Part shown: piece after piece, positions 5,210 through 15,500 of the stretch | How positions within the stretch are numbered: the first letter of the stretch is position 1 | Layout of the letters: the number at the start of each line of letters is the position of its first letter | Origin: a virus | Strand: one strand, 5' to 3' | Length of the DNA: 34,563 nt | Virus record (IMG/VR): IMGVR_UViG_3300019764_000012 | Coordinates: 1 to 34,563 of that record | Position numbers and translations under genes: made by a program | The notes under the pieces: model-generated | Told to the model about the DNA's origin: nothing | Seen by the model: only the letters and a program-made list of their open reading frames with translations | Databases searched by the model: none

Positions 5210-8200
5210 CCACAGCTGGTGTTATTATCATCTCTAGTATATTGAATGGCCTACCCCAACCACCTACTTTTCGTAGTATTGCGTCTATTGGCGAATAGTA
5301 CTGATCCCACGGAGTTTCAGCATCTAATCCACTTAACCCTTGAGCACCTTCTGTCAGGAACACAGTACCAGCTTTCTTACCTAGCATTTTCATCATTGCT
5401 GGGAATACTCTGAAGAAGTATTTCGTGAAGCTGAATATCAGCGTATCATTAGCATACTTTATTCCTCTATTATCCAAGTATCCGTAGTTTACTGTCAACC
5501 CATCAACATAGTTCAGCACGTTCTGTTCCACTTGTTTTGCAGTAGCATCTTTACCGCCCAATTTACCTGCGAATGTTTCATTTTTGCCTTCTTTATTGGC
5601 ATCATTGTACTCCGCCATCAGGTCTTGGTATATTATCATCTTTGTTATCACGTCGGCATATGTTGTTAACTTCATTGTCGAATCATACAGCGGCGAGTCT
5701 TTTCTCACGTACAACGTATCTATTACTTCTTTTATCCCAACTTTATCATTTTTTCTTTTTAGCTTGTCTAGGACAGCATCCAATTTACCTTCAATTATCC
5801 CTTTTTCGTTCATCCACTCAGCGTTCAGGTCTTCTAGTATCGCAGTGTATTGTCCATCTTCCATCAACGGATGTACCGGACTATTTTTCATTCTATTTTC
5901 TATGTTTTTTAATTCTTTTTCATCTATTGTTTCACCAGCTTCCTTTCGTATTGCCAGCTTACTCGATGTTCTCCTATCGTCTTGGTATCTGTTCATCTCT
6001 GACCACATGTCTGTGAACCTACCCAAGTACTTCAGTGGATCTTTGCTCTTTGTGTGTTGTAGTGCAATCACCATGTTCGACCCATTGTTTCCTAGTATCG
6101 TACCAGCTGTTTTTGTTACTACTGCTTGCTTCCATCCTTGCGTTATCTCTTGTACTATCAGCTCAGCTTTTCTAGCAACTAATTGTCGTCTTTTGCTATT
6201 TTTTATCATTGGTAAGTTCATTATGCTCATATCTTTGTATCCGAAGAAGTCCACTAGCATACTTTCTTCCACCATTAACTTACCGCCCATTGTTCGCTCT
6301 ATTTGCGATTTCAGGTAGTATGGTATACTATCCCAGTACTCTTTTTCTTTGCCTTCTGAGGTTTCACTAATCTCCACGAACGTATAATCTTTACTACTAG
6401 CATATTTTGTATGGAACCGTTTGAAGTATCTTATTGCCTCTTTATTACTTATCATTGCCTCTTGTTTGTGTGTTAAATCTGATACTGTACCGCCAACGGT
6501 TGGTAGTATGTCATCTTCTACCCCTAAGTACTTATATTTCACGTCATGTGGTATTCTTACTCTGTAGTCATATATCTCATTCTTACCTGATCTCTCTGGT
6601 ATTAGTGAATCTTTACCACCTGTTGTTTCTTTGGCCAACATTGCTATCTCAACTTCAGCTTCTTCTTCTGTTAGTTCATTTATCTCTATTAGTAGTCTTC
6701 GTAAGCTGTCCCCTTCATTCTTCAACTGTACCTTGCTCATTAGTCCTTCTGTGTACCCAACTTCCATTGATTCACCTACTACTAGGTACATGTCTTTACC
6801 AATTGCTTTACTAAGTGCTTCTTGTTTACCTAAGTTCTTCATCTTTACTCGTTCTAAGTCTCTCAGTTCTTTAGCTTCTACTATGTAGTACCTTTTGTTA
6901 CTTCCATCCTTCCTATTACCATATGTTTCCTGCTTAGCGCCCTTAACTTGGTACATAGCATCACCACTGTATGCATCTTCTAGTATCTTTTCTTCATTTA
7001 CTCGCATCAATTCCATTGCGTGGTCGAATCCTTTTGCCACATCTACTATCTTACCTTCTGGTGTCACCAACTCTTTTGTAAGTGCTTGTATTACCAAGTC
7101 TTTATTCTCTTTTGCACTGTATCTTAGTGCTACTAGCGATGCCATCCTGTCAATCTCTGCTACTACTTTTGGATTTTGTGTCTTCAGTAGTGCGTAACTG
7201 ATCTGCGATGCATTCACATACCCATTCGCTGTGTCTGTGCTGTTATCTACTAGTAGTTTACCCAATTGTTCTACTGCGTCTACTACCTCTTTACTGTAGT
7301 TGTGTTTGAATATTTTCAACTCAGCCGTTATTCTTCTTTCATCTTGCAAATACTTTAGTATCTCTTTACTGTTACCTAGTACTTTAGCATCTGTGTCTAT
7401 TAGCACTCTCTTAGCTGCTCGTCTCTCACCTTTCGACAGTCTGCCTAGTTCGTAGTCTTTCTCTAGTACCTCAATTGTGAAGTGCTTGATTGGTGCTACT
7501 GCATTCTCTACGAATGCTTTAGCATGTCTGAACATTTGGTAGAACCTTGATACGTCTTTATTTGACATGTCTCTTGTCACACTTGCGAATATGTTGTTCT
7601 TCAGTATGTAGCTCTTTGCTTTTGCTATTCCTCTTATCTCCCACACTTTATCTATTGCTTTTCTCAGTCCACTTTTGTTGTCTGTTTGTCTTATGTAGTC
7701 CGCGTACGATCTTTGTGCTTTCTTCTCTAGTGTGGTGAGCTCTGCTACTTTGCTATCAATTTTGTCTAGTCTCTGTAGTAGCCTCTCCGAGATACTCATT
7801 TCTTCCACTTTTCTGTTACTATGCCCCAATTCCATTGCTTTATTTAGCATGTCTATTGTCAGCTCTCTAGCATCTTTTCCCTTGAACTTAGTGTTTCTGT
7901 ACACTTGGTTGATTATCTTTGCTATATTATTCCACAGCTTCTTCCATCTGCTTTTTGTACCTGGCTCTATCTTCATTGTGCCCATTATCTCGTACGACGC
8001 TAGCTCATTTATTGCACCAAGGGCCTCTGCTAGTTTCTCATTTGTTGTTGCTGCTGCGAGGAACTCACTTGCTTGATCTTCTGCTATTGGGTTACGGAAC
8101 ACGTACTCCCATCTTTCTTTAGCGAACTCTTTATCTTCTGCTGTTACATCACTATCTGGCAGGAATACTTCCCAGCTAATCTCTTTTGCTATTGCATCTC

Positions 8201-8936
8201 TCAGTCTCAGTATCTGCGATGTCAGTACCTTATCTTTTACCAGTACGTTGTGGATCAGTAGATGCTGCAATTCGTGTGCTAGTATGTCTGTATTGCTGTT
8301 GAACCTCGTGTTACCTTGTATCAGGTCTACCTTTCCACTCTCTACTGTTGCTTCACCCTTCGCACCTTTATTGTCCAAGTCCTTGAACAGCTGCACGTCA
8401 ATTTTCACGTCTTTACCAGCATTCATTAGTACGTCTTTGTACATATTCAGCACTCGCTTCAACTGTTCACTCACCGGCTTACCATCAGCTTGTGCTGCTA
8501 CTGTTGCCAGTACGTCCAAGTCATTTACTATCGTACCACCCAACTGTCCCATGAACTCAGTGTTTCTCTTACCTTTTTCACTGCCAAGTGTTGCCATCGT
8601 TATTCCGTCTGTTAGCATCCCTGTGTATAGCTTCAGGTCATGCTCACCGTTTATTCTTACTTTGTTGTTCGACAGCATCTCTGTAGTCTCAACCTTCACG
8701 TCAGTCTCCATGTTTGTGTCCATGTCCTGTAGTGTCAGTGTCTTACCTACTAACTCTGAGCCTCTATCGATGTACGGACTTACTCTTTTGTCTGGGTCTG
8801 CGTACATCCCTTGCCGTGTAGCTCTGTTTACCCCAGCCTGTACCCTTCTCTCGTACTCAACTGCTTGTTTAGCTGTTTCTATTACTTCTCTCGCTTCATT
8901 TTCTTCGTTTATTAGTTTGTCTAGTGTGCAACTCAT
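5202..8936 (-). CDS. Giant internal protein with HELQH zincin motif; candidate vRNAP C-terminal domain
   Basis: This 1244-aa protein is probably packaged and injected with the vRNAP. Residues 221-225 are HELQH within DILAHELQHLLIHNVL, the zinc-binding HExxH motif of zincin metallopeptidases. The C-terminus contains GIKYANDTLIFSFTKYFFRV, resembling from memory the end of N4-like giant polymerase proteins. In N4 a C-terminal domain of about 1400 aa follows the polymerase domain in one chain; here this gene plus the 213-aa gene supply a similar amount separately. ATG 8936 is preferred over TTG 8945: AAGGA lies nine bases upstream and the start overlaps the previous stop as ATGA. A free-standing ejection protein is the alternative. 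Confidence 0.75.
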   Translation of the reverse strand: MSCTLDKLINEENEAREVIETAKQAVEYERRVQAGVNRATRQGMYADPDKRVSPYIDRGSELVGKTLTLQDMDTNMETDVKVETTEMLSNNKVRINGEHDLKLYTGMLTDGITMATLGSEKGKRNTEFMGQLGGTIVNDLDVLATVAAQADGKPVSEQLKRVLNMYKDVLMNAGKDVKIDVQLFKDLDNKGAKGEATVESGKVDLIQGNTRFNSNTDILAHELQHLLIHNVLVKDKVLTSQILRLRDAIAKEISWEVFLPDSDVTAEDKEFAKERWEYVFRNPIAEDQASEFLAAATTNEKLAEALGAINELASYEIMGTMKIEPGTKSRWKKLWNNIAKIINQVYRNTKFKGKDARELTIDMLNKAMELGHSNRKVEEMSISERLLQRLDKIDSKVAELTTLEKKAQRSYADYIRQTDNKSGLRKAIDKVWEIRGIAKAKSYILKNNIFASVTRDMSNKDVSRFYQMFRHAKAFVENAVAPIKHFTIEVLEKDYELGRLSKGERRAAKRVLIDTDAKVLGNSKEILKYLQDERRITAELKIFKHNYSKEVVDAVEQLGKLLVDNSTDTANGYVNASQISYALLKTQNPKVVAEIDRMASLVALRYSAKENKDLVIQALTKELVTPEGKIVDVAKGFDHAMELMRVNEEKILEDAYSGDAMYQVKGAKQETYGNRKDGSNKRYYIVEAKELRDLERVKMKNLGKQEALSKAIGKDMYLVVGESMEVGYTEGLMSKVQLKNEGDSLRRLLIEINELTEEEAEVEIAMLAKETTGGKDSLIPERSGKNEIYDYRVRIPHDVKYKYLGVEDDILPTVGGTVSDLTHKQEAMISNKEAIRYFKRFHTKYASSKDYTFVEISETSEGKEKEYWDSIPYYLKSQIERTMGGKLMVEESMLVDFFGYKDMSIMNLPMIKNSKRRQLVARKAELIVQEITQGWKQAVVTKTAGTILGNNGSNMVIALQHTKSKDPLKYLGRFTDMWSEMNRYQDDRRTSSKLAIRKEAGETIDEKELKNIENRMKNSPVHPLMEDGQYTAILEDLNAEWMNEKGIIEGKLDAVLDKLKRKNDKVGIKEVIDTLYVRKDSPLYDSTMKLTTYADVITKMIIYQDLMAEYNDANKEGKNETFAGKLGGKDATAKQVEQNVLNYVDGLTVNYGYLDNRGIKYANDTLIFSFTKYFFRVFPAMMKMLGKKAGTVFLTEGAQGLSGLDAETPWDQYYSPIDAILRKVGGWGRPFNILEMIITPAVAK

Positions 8937-9574
8937 CTCATACAATCCTTTAGTTCTTCGTGTCGATTATTCTTTTTACCTGTATCAGTTATGTTACCGT
9001 CTTTTTGCTTAGTTTCTGCCATCTCAGCTTCTGCCTCAACTCCATCTTCCAACAGCATCTTGTGTCTCATTAGGGTGTCTTCTAGCAACTTTGTAGCATC
9101 TTTACCTAACTTACTATCACTAGGCACGTCGTTATCAATCACTATGTAGCCTTTTGCTGCCATTAACTCTTCCTTTAACTTCGGGTCATTTGCTACTACT
9201 TTAGTTACTAATTCGGCCATCAGTTGTTTTTGTTCTACTACTGGTCTTGTTACTTTCTTTCCATCTACCTTCTTCGATTTCTGGAAGTTGAACGCCTCAA
9301 CCATGCTCTTATACCCTACTGTCTTGTTTGTTTTTGGGTATCTGCTGTTCCACACATTCTGTAGGAATTCTACTTGTTGGTTTAGTGTGCTGTTTGGGTG
9401 CATTGGGTTACTTGCCTCCACCACTGTCACTTCTCCATCAGCCTTCAACTTCGTTATCTGCAGCCCTTGTAGTGCTGTGTTTAGCTCTACTTGTCGGCCT
9501 TGTGTCTGGTTAGCACCTACTTTCTTATATCTCTCTGTAAGTGCTATCATTTCGTCTATTATACATTTGCTCAT
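8933..9574 (-). CDS. 213-aa protein between the vRNAP and zincin genes
   Basis: The product is unrecognised alone. It is soluble; residues about 55-110 (for example NPMHPNSTLNQQVEFLQNVW) look folded, and the C-terminal 45 residues are low-complexity and charged. GAGGAG lies seven bases before its ATG, which overlaps the vRNAP stop as TAATG; its own stop overlaps the zincin gene start. Both junctions are bona fide coupled gene boundaries rather than frameshifts. By position it corresponds to the beginning of the N4 vRNAP C-terminal domain. A small virion or assembly factor is also possible. Confidence 0.7.
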   Translation of the reverse strand: MSKCIIDEMIALTERYKKVGANQTQGRQVELNTALQGLQITKLKADGEVTVVEASNPMHPNSTLNQQVEFLQNVWNSRYPKTNKTVGYKSMVEAFNFQKSKKVDGKKVTRPVVEQKQLMAELVTKVVANDPKLKEELMAAKGYIVIDNDVPSDSKLGKDATKLLEDTLMRHKMLLEDGVEAEAEMAETKQKDGNITDTGKKNNRHEELKDCMR

Positions 9575-12500
9575 TAGCAGTTCTCCTCTAACCTTTGTGT
9601 CTGCATTTGGTCGAACTTAGTTTGCAGTACTTTTCTTAGTTTTGGGTCTTCTATGTTCCCAAGTGTTTCGTTTATTGATTGTAGTATACCATTTCTTCTA
9701 TTTGAGTTACTTTGTTTCTTAGCTTTACTTCGCAAATTTTGTGCGAGTTGTCCTAGTATGTCCCCTAACTCACCCATTTGCTCATCTCTTGTCGCCTCAT
9801 CGAACACAGCGTTCACTGTCTCGTCACCTACCGATTTGTGTGCAGGTGCTGCATCTGTTGCGTAGTATTGGTTCGATTTTACTTTCTTACCTCTCATTGC
9901 TACTCTGTTATCATGTATATTACCAATCTCTGTTAACGGATCACCACTATTGAGTGCCTCAGCAACTTGGTTCATGCTTTTCATGTCTGGGTATACTCTC
10001 TTCATTGCACTTTCTGTCTCGTCGAAGTTAATCAACTCTAGCGCTTGTTTGATGTTTAGTTTACCCTCTTTCTTTAGCTTCAGTAACTTCTGTACCGCGT
10101 TACCAAGTATACTGTGTCTCATGTTGATGTCCAGGAACGCTTTGTTCATCTCTTGTGCTTGTAGTATCCCTTTCTCTCCATTTACTCCTAGCATTAGCGC
10201 ATCGTACACGTTCAGCACGTCTTGTGTATTACCCTCAATCATTACTGTCCCATCCACGTCATGGATCTGTACTACTCCAACTGCCCCTACGTTTGTTACT
10301 ACGTCCTTTACCTGATTGCTTAGTGTTACTGCTGTACTTCCACTCCCACTTTGGAACCCTGCATTTCTTACTTGTACTGACAGCTTACTTGTGTCTGCAT
10401 CTGTCTTTTCTAGCTTAATTAACTCTTGTTGACCACCACTAGCATTGTTTGAACTGTAGTATGTACCTTCTTTCTGCATCTCAGCGTACACTTTGTCTAG
10501 TTGCTTTTGTGTTAACTGTGATATTCTCGTAGCACCCAATTCAGCTAGTTTCTTGTTCAGCTCTGTTCGGAACACCATGTAGTTCAGCTGTTCAATCAGC
10601 TTTACCGACTCTCTGAACTTCACTACCTCACCGAACTCTGTTGTGAACGCATTTGCTAGTTGTTCACCAACTTGCTCATCTATTGCGTTTGTTAGTGTGT
10701 TTACTGTCTCTTCTTCCATATATCGTACTGTTGTGTCACCTTTAGCAACTCTATCTGCTAGTTGTCTTTGCAGCTTTGTTATTGGTTTTTTACTTGCTTC
10801 AGCTTCAGCCTTATCCTCTGCCGCTTTTGCTAGTTTCTTAGTGTCTTTGTTGTACTTCAGCATCTTGTCTGCACTAGCAATCATCTCATCTGCTTTTGCT
10901 ATCTCTTTTGCCAACTCTGCTTCACTCTGTACTCTACCTGTCTCTGGGTTGTATATCTTATTCTCGTACTTGATCTCCAACTCAGCAGCTGTCTTACCTG
11001 TTAACTTCTGTAGTGCATCTGTTGCACCTTTACTCATTCCTCCATCTATATAACTATTTCCCACTATCAGCGATCTTGCAGCAGCTTGTCTGATGTTTGC
11101 CATCCCAGCACCGTAGATGAATACCATTACTGGCCCTTTCATGAAGTTTCTCCACTTACCACCAAGCACTTCTTCCATTGCTGCTAGTATCTCTGCTCCG
11201 CCTTCTTGCTTCAATAGTCCCTCAACTACCATTGTCTCTGGTGTTTGGTATATATCTTTACCGCCTTGCTCTTTGTACTGTCCGTGATTGTCGTACTGAT
11301 CGTAGTAGTTATCCACGTACATCCCTGTTTTCGATAGGTGTAGTTTTGTTGCTTCTGTGTACCCAATTTGCATTAGTGTTGCACTCATCCCGTTAGTAAT
11401 CCCATCTATCTCTAGTGCCAAGTTAGTTGTTGCTTTGCCCTGTTTTGCTAAGTCGTGTAGCAATTGTACCAATTGTAGTGTGTGTAACTTCTCATCTATG
11501 CTGTGAGCTCCACCCCATTTGTTTACTGCTTCTAGCGTACCTTCCTTTACCATCTCTTCGAACTCTTTGCTACTGTACGTTATCTTTGCGTTATCGTCTA
11601 TCGTGAAGTATTTTTCACTCATCTTAGCTATTGATGTTTTGTCCTCTAGTTTGTCGATGTCCATGTCAAGTGCCTGTGCTGCAGCAGCTCTTACGAATGC
11701 CATTGTCTCTTTGTCCACCTTACCAGCTTCTATTGTTGTTGTCATGTCTCCAGCACCTACCAGGAATCTACTGATCTTACTGTTTTGTGGGTTTAGCATC
11801 ATCGAGTCCATCATTGTTCTACCACTTTTTGTGTAGTCGTACGGTATGTAGAACTCATTGGCACCTACCATCTCGTATACCTCAATCATTCTCTCTATCT
11901 GCAACTCATCTGCCTTGTACTTAGCGTGTACCGACTCTGCGTTCATTGTTGCTGTATTTGCTAGTATTGTGTCCAGGTCTCCTAGTATGTCCATTTTCAG
12001 TTTATCTACGTCTATTGTTTCATCTTCTTTTGCGTATTTACCTAGTACTTTGTGTGCTTGTTCACTGAATGTCCACGGTGTTGTACCTAATCTCTCTTGG
12101 TATGCAACTGCTGGGTCACTCATCTCTGTGCTTGTCTTTCTTGCTCTCTTGCCTTTATTTGTGTGTATTGGCTCTGTATCTATTGTTGGTGTTGTGCTAC
12201 TTTGTGCAAACTCTAGTGTTGACCCAACCCTAGCGTATTCTGCTGGTACATCTTCCATCATCAGTACACTTATCACCCCACCTGGTCTAACATCAGCACT
12301 TGGCTTCTCGAAGTCTATCATCCCATGTTGTACATACGCATTTTGTCTATATACCCCATTCTTGTGCGACGAGTGTGTTCTTAGCATGTTACTCAGTATC
12401 ATTGCTCCTAGTGAGTGCTCTATTGCATTCTTATCTTCAATTATTAGCGAGTCGTCTAGTTTCATCCCCATCTCAGTAAGTAGTGTCTTACCTGCTGATT

Positions 12501-15500
12501 CGTACAGGCTTGCTGCTGGCACCAATTCCCCTCTTTTTATCTTATTCTCTAGCATTTTCTTCGAACTCTCTGGTACTATCCCTGTTGCTGGGAACAAGTG
12601 ACCGAACGAACCATCTATCAAGTCGTGCATTTGGTCTCTGTTGTATGTCATCATTGCTTTCGCTTTGCTGAACATTATCAGTGATGTTGTGTCCATTGCA
12701 CCTTTTACCAACTCTGCATTTGCTGGATCTGACAGTATGTCGTTCATTCCACTTTGTATTAGTATGTTCTTGTCATTCAACTCTAGCTTTGCAAGGTTTG
12801 TTTGCTCTAGTACTGGTATGTTTGCTCTGTCTGTACTGAATGTGTTCAGTGTTTTCAATGCGTCCTTTACTCTTTCTTCACCGTTTTTACCTGCATTCTG
12901 GATGATTCTTGGCATGATTTTCATCAACCAAGCTTCTTTGTCCTTCATGTTCAGCACTGTATGCGTTGTACTAACTCCACCTGATTTAGCCTTAGTTATC
13001 CCCTCTACTACAGGAATCCCAAGTGCTTCTATTTTAACCATTTCCTGTGCTTTTTTCTTTATCTTGATGTCGGCTTTTACTGATCTTATCTTCTTGTCGG
13101 CCTCTTTCATTTCTTCCTTAGCCAGTCTGATATTCTCTTTTTGCTGTACTATTATCTTCTTCAGCGAACCAATCACTTCTCTTGCTGTCTTGAACAACTT
13201 AAATACTCTCTGTACTAGTGTTTGTGGAGCTAGGTCTTTTTTGTTCATTGCTACCTTTAGCATCTTACTAACCATTGTTAATCGGTTCTTGTGTTGGTCT
13301 AGTCTACCCTGTATCGCTGCTTTGTCGCTCTCTAGTTTACCAAGTTCTGTAGTGTACTCATCTATGTCGTTTTGTACCTTCTCGATTATCCCATTCACTA
13401 ACTCTGCGTCTAGTTTCTTACCAGCTTTTACTTGCACTACTTGCTCACCAACTTTCTTCTCTGCCTCAGCTACTGACTTCTCAGTGTTTTCTGTTGCCTC
13501 AACCACGGTTTCCATTGTAGTTTCTTTTGGCTTAGCAACCTCTTCATCTTGCTTTGCTCTAATCTTCTCTGCTACCTCAACCTTTGTTTCTTGTGGTATT
13601 GTACTGTCAGCATCTACTTGTGCCATTGCCCGATCCAAGTCACCATCATTTTGCTCTATTACCGAGTTTACGTCAACTGTTTCATCTGTGAACAGGTCTG
13701 GCGCACTCTCATCTGCTTGTGGGATATTTGTATCCTCATACTTAGCAAGCTCTTCTACTATTGCATCTAGTTGTGCTGTCTCAGCAGTTTCTTTGCTTAG
13801 TAGCTCTATGTACATTGATTTGTACTGCTTTAGGTCCAATTTGTTTTTGATGTTAGCAATTGCGTCCATCTCACCATTCAGTGCTGTTTGTGCCTTTGTC
13901 ATTACCTCTAGTTGTGCTGGTGTTAAGTTACCTGACTCTATCGCAGCTGTTGCTATCTCTGATAGTCTTCTATTCTCAACTTCTTGGCTCATTATGTAGC
14001 TGCTGATCTCTTGTGGTGTACGCAATCTCTTTACTTTTACTCGTTGCTTTTGTCCTTCAACCTTCTTCGACTGTGTTGTCACACCCTCCAGTTTACCTAC
14101 TCTCGAGTGCATGAATGTAGCTAATTCTCTAACTACTCCACTAGCAGCATCTTCATCCTTTGTTACTGGGTTTGTTATTGTTGCTGTAACATCTGCTCTG
14201 TGTTCTCGCAAACTCTTACCAACAGAGTTTTTCTTCACGAAGCCCATGAACTCAATCTCATCTGCTACTTGTTGAGCTGTCTTTTTTGGTGGTTTGCCGT
14301 CTTCTGTTACTTCACTACCTAGTTGTTTCTCGTACAATACCAATCCATCTTCTACTTTATTCGCATATTGTGTTATTGGTTCACTACCAAGTTTTCTCAT
14401 CTCTTGTAGTATTGCTCTTACCTTCACCAACCCCTCTTCGTTCAGTGGCGTGTCCTTAGTAATCTTAGCCTTTTGCTCAGTTGTCATCGACTCTGTTAGT
14501 GTTTCAATCTCTTCTACTACTCTGTTGCTGTATATCTTCTCTATCTGTGCTTGTGTTACTTCCCCAACTTCTTGGTTCTTTATCATCTCACTTAGCATTG
14601 CATCAACTTCAGCGTCTGTTGCTACTCTTACTTCATCCTCACCTTTCGATAGCATGTGGTTAACCGCATCTCTTACCAATCCAGCGTGGAGCACATCCAT
14701 TGCTACTTTGTCTGTTTTGTCTACTTTGTATACCTCAGCTACTTTGTCAGTAGCATCTTTCATTGCGTCTAGTGGTGTACCAGCGTATCCAGCTGCTTTT
14801 TGTATTTCTGGACTAGCCCATATCTCAGTAGCGTATGCTGCAATGTCTTGTGCATGTGCTTTAGCTGCTTCTGGTTCTACTTCGTATCCTTCACTACCAA
14901 CTGACTCCCATCTGTTTTGTCTACCAGTTCTTGTTGCTGATGGATCAGTATCTGTTGGGTCTGCTTGCCCATCTGTCAAGCTTACTAGCTGCTCCTTAGC
15001 TATTTTACCAGTTGTGCTAAGTACTTGAGGGACTGCACCAACTGTTTTCATAGCAGCTACTGAACCTGGAGTCATCAACGCACTTACTACCATATCTTCT
15101 TGTGTTTTTTGTGATGTTAGTATGTCACCAACTGACTCAGCTCCGCCTACTTTGTACTGTTTACTAACTGCTTCTGCACCAGCTTGCAGTACCTCGGTGG
15201 GTATCTCTTTGAGTATTGTATCTGCGGCGACACCAAACCCTTTAGCAGCTAACGTTTTAGCCAGTCCCATCTTAGCCCCGTCATCTGCTTTTGATATTAA
15301 GTTTAGTACTTGTTTACTACCAATCCCATTAGTAGTGATTATCTTCTTATCAATGAACCCGTCCAGGTTGTTTTTGATCATGTTTATTGTCATTGATCCC
15401 ATAACTCTACTAGCTGACATATCTTCGTTGTGTTCAGCTTTGTACGCATCCATGTCCGAACTTGTGTCACTAGCACTAACTCCGATGAATCCTGCTTGCC

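Noticed and set aside
8933-9576. Frameshift or sequencing error splitting the vRNAP gene
   Set aside because: Both junctions show proper ribosome-binding sites (GAGGAG, AAGGA) and exact stop/start overlaps, and the frames do not continue into each other at one shift point.
12641-13999. Long plus-strand frame (452 aa) opposite the vRNAP gene, with others at 14294-15028, 15122-16201, 5584-6318 and 8248-9012
   Set aside because: They are antisense shadows. Their products are Ser/Leu/Cys-rich without motifs, they have no ribosome-binding sites, and the opposite frames carry recognised polymerase, nuclease and zincin motifs.
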